DNA of 64,000 bases from Shumkonia mesophila (lineage in GTDB: Bacteria; Pseudomonadota; Alphaproteobacteria; Rhodospirillales; Shumkoniaceae): contig NZ_JAOTID010000002.1 of the NCBI RefSeq assembly GCF_026163695.1, positions 539,513-603,512 of the forward strand, read 5' to 3'. Shown here in pieces: positions 62,687 through 64,000 of the stretch. Below the pieces are notes generated by a model. It was given only the letters and a program-made list of their open reading frames with translations, ran no database searches and had not been told where the DNA came from. Position 1 is the first letter of the stretch. Every line of letters begins with the position of its first letter. Made by a program: the position numbers and the translations under genes.

Positions 62687-62911
62687 ACGGCCGGAAAGTA
62701 AGACCTCGCGGGCGCGTCCGCAAGCCTGGCTTGCTCGCCATCGCGGGGCCGGTCGTACAGCGGCGATTCGCTTCCGAGGGGCGAGCGGTCGGGCGCTATC
62801 GCCTATTTTTTCGGCAACTGGCCCGAATGGGGGCATTTTGCGAAGAGACGAAAAGGTTTTACCGCGGCCATCGGCGGATTTGGGGCCGGCTTGGGGAAAG
62901 GAGGGGCGGCT

Positions 62912-62927
62912 TGGCACGGAGATTGCT
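62912..62927 (+). promoter_or_regulatory. Sigma-54 (RpoN) promoter
   Basis: TGGCACGGAGATTGCT matches the -24/-12 consensus TGGCACG-N4-TTGCT at every fixed base. Transcription would begin near 62938, about 50 bases before the ATG at 62987. The upstream 225 bases contain no gene and could hold activator sites, though I see no convincing enhancer palindrome. Confidence 0.8.
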
Positions 62928-62986
62928 CATTAGTCTCATGAAAGGAGGCTGGGAGACCTTGACGTAAGCTGGCAAGGAGATGGCAC

Positions 62987-63286
62987 ATGAAACGAACGCT
63001 GTGGGCTTTATTGGTTTCGGCAAGTGTTGTCCTTCCCTCGGCGGCGCCGGCCCAGACGATGTGCGCCCCGCGGTCCGACCTGCTCGTCAATCTCAAGGGC
63101 CAATTCTCGGAGGCGCCGGTGGCCATCGGCCTCACCAACACCGGCGGCGTGGTCGAGGTCCTGGCCTCTCCGGAGGGCGATACCTGGACCATCATCGTCA
63201 CCGATCCCGGCGGCACGAGCTGCCTGATGGCGGCCGGCGCCTACTGGCAGACCGCCCTCAAGGTCGCGGTCGGCCAGGAAAGCTGA
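62987..63286 (+). CDS. Small exported hypothetical protein under RpoN control
   Basis: 99 aa. Sec signal peptide 1-23 (LWALLVSASVVLPSAAPAQ, cleavage after PAQ or APA). The mature domain of about 76 residues has two cysteines (TMCAPRS, TSCLMAAG) and a beta-rich look (PVAIGLTNTGGVVEVLASPEGDTWTIIVTDPGG). I do not recognise the fold by name, but similar short exported proteins are common in alphaproteobacteria. AAGGAG lies seven bases before the ATG. Sigma-54 control suggests expression tied to nitrogen status, motility or a specific stress. Confidence 0.75.
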   Translation: MKRTLWALLVSASVVLPSAAPAQTMCAPRSDLLVNLKGQFSEAPVAIGLTNTGGVVEVLASPEGDTWTIIVTDPGGTSCLMAAGAYWQTALKVAVGQES

Positions 63287-63316
63287 CAGTCGCCGGTCTT
63301 TCGGCGATACGGCCGC

Positions 63317-63817
63317 TCACCGATCGCCGAACAGGGGATGGAGGATGCGCGCCCCCTTGTGGACGCCCAGCCGGCGGGCGGTGCCGGCGGCAACTTCGAG
63401 AACGCCGCGCACCGGGCCGACCGAGGCGATGATGTCGGTGGACAGCGGCGTCGTGTCCTCGACCACCTGCGTGACCCGCCCGGCCGCGTCGAAGAACACC
63501 ATGTCGAGCGAAATCGGCGTGTTGAGCATCCACATGCTGACCGGCGCCGTCTCGCCGAAATCGAACAACATGCCGGCGTCGGCGGCGAGCGAGCGGCGGA
63601 ACTGCAGGCCCTGGCGGCGCTGATCCTCGTTGGTCGCCAGTTCGATCCTGAAGGGAAAGCGGCCGCGTGGCGTGACCAGCGTGAGGACGCCGGTTTCGAA
63701 TTCGGCGGCGCTGGCCTCGCCCATCCACGACGACGGGCCGCCGGGAGCCAACCCGGCGGCGACGGGAAGCAGGAGCACCCCCCCGACGATCAAAAGGACG
63801 GCACGAAGATCCACCAT
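63317..63817 (-). CDS. DUF192 family exported protein
   Basis: 166 aa. An N-terminal hydrophobic segment (DLRAVLLIVGGVLLLPVAAGL) acts as signal or anchor. The DUF192 domain follows: FRIELATNEDQRRQGLQFRRSLAADAGMLFDFGETAPVSMWMLNTPISLDMVFFDAAGRV and the end VLEVAAGTARRLGVHKGARI. Function of the family is not established. The frame is open to the window edge through the 84-bp repeats, but MVDLRAVLL at 63817 gives a normal signal sequence. Confidence 0.88.
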   Translation of the reverse strand: MVDLRAVLLIVGGVLLLPVAAGLAPGGPSSWMGEASAAEFETGVLTLVTPRGRFPFRIELATNEDQRRQGLQFRRSLAADAGMLFDFGETAPVSMWMLNTPISLDMVFFDAAGRVTQVVEDTTPLSTDIIASVGPVRGVLEVAAGTARRLGVHKGARILHPLFGDR

Positions 63818-63839
63818 GATCCCTGCATAGCCTGTCTTT

Positions 63840-64000
63840 CCGGTATGCGCAATTCCCTGCCCCTCTCCCTCGCCCACCCTTGCCAAGTCCCCCGGCCATC
63901 GGCATAAAGGGGTCATCTCGTCACCGGTATGCGCAATTCCCTGCCCCTCTCCCTCGCCCACCCTTGCCAAGTCCCCCGGCCATCGGCATAAAGGGGTCAT
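63840..64000. repeat. 84-bp tandem repeat, start of an array
   Basis: A 77-base segment (63840-63916) recurs without a difference at 63924-64000, a period of 84 with a 7-base CTCGTCA linker. The second copy reaches the last base of the window, so more copies may follow. On the minus strand the period is 28 codons and stays open. Confidence 0.9.

Noticed and set aside
62659..62967. 102-codon frame over tRNA-Pro and the sigma-54 promoter
   Set aside because: Overlaps a tRNA gene and a promoter, with no ribosome site or recognisable sequence.
62938..62967. Nine-codon ORF right after the sigma-54 promoter
   Set aside because: Its ATG coincides with the predicted transcript start and it has no ribosome site; probably chance.
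63840..64000. CRISPR array
   Set aside because: The repeated unit is 77 bases with a 7-base linker, not short repeats with variable spacers, and no cas genes are present.

Overview
The window is a high-G+C stretch of a bacterial chromosome. Gene content points to an alphaproteobacterium, most likely Rhodospirillales: a nuoABCDEFGH operon with overlapping genes, the tig-clpP-clpX-lon-hupB block, an NDUFS4-type complex I accessory subunit, a GTTC-N7-GTTC type LexA box before imuA-imuB-dnaE2, and a CC0125-type lipoprotein. I cannot name genus or species. No rRNA, IS element, prophage or CRISPR array is visible. Nearly all bases are coding; the longest gene-free stretch (about 62687-62986, roughly 300 bases) holds a sigma-54 promoter.

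Layout. 1-7734: complex I genes nuoH (cut by the window edge) to nuoA, all on the minus strand. 7953-9154: tRNA-Asp and tRNA-Val flank a small exported protein and a GIY-YIG protein. 9281-16031: the protein-quality block hupB, lon, clpX, clpP and tig on the minus strand, then tRNA-Leu. 16282-20638: malonyl-CoA decarboxylase, the NAD(P)HX repair enzyme, and a divergent D-amino acid dehydrogenase. 20664-26312: a REPIN-like palindrome, a LexA box and the SOS mutagenesis operon imuA-imuB-dnaE2. 26306-32834: a minus-strand cluster with an APS kinase/nucleotidyltransferase fusion, an arylsulfotransferase, two small membrane proteins, a P-loop sulfotransferase and an LTA-synthase-like enzyme. This is my best candidate for an undescribed system.

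33095-38188: lipoprotein, Bcr/CflA exporter, Tat-exported amidohydrolase, TSUP permease, CopD-like protein and a NUDIX hydrolase behind a 40-codon coupled leader ORF. 38301-42044: sulfur amino acid genes (cysK, a PocR-domain sensor, sseA, metC). 42028-46735: zinc homeostasis (znuB, znuC, zur, then divergent znuA, hisI and a COG0523 GTPase) around a perfect palindrome that is a likely Zur operator. 46825-50319: a bactofilin, then a ModE-like HTH protein and modABC behind a Mo-box-like palindrome. 50334-51558: gamma-carbonic-anhydrase-like and TerC-family proteins.

51757-59758: a sugar-acid uptake and catabolism locus (IlvD/Edd dehydratase, TctABC transporter, HpcH/HpaI aldolase, FCD-type GntR regulator, OtnK-like kinase). 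59941-61991: a polytopic membrane protein with conserved-looking His/Glu motifs and a lone QueC-like PP-loop protein. 62147-64000: tRNA-Arg, NDUFS4-like subunit, tRNA-Pro, a small exported protein behind a textbook sigma-54 promoter, a DUF192 protein, and the start of an 84-bp tandem repeat that runs off the window.

Start sites were reassigned wherever a family N-terminus or Shine-Dalgarno sequence argued against the longest reading frame. Family names come from recognising motifs by eye; no searches were run.
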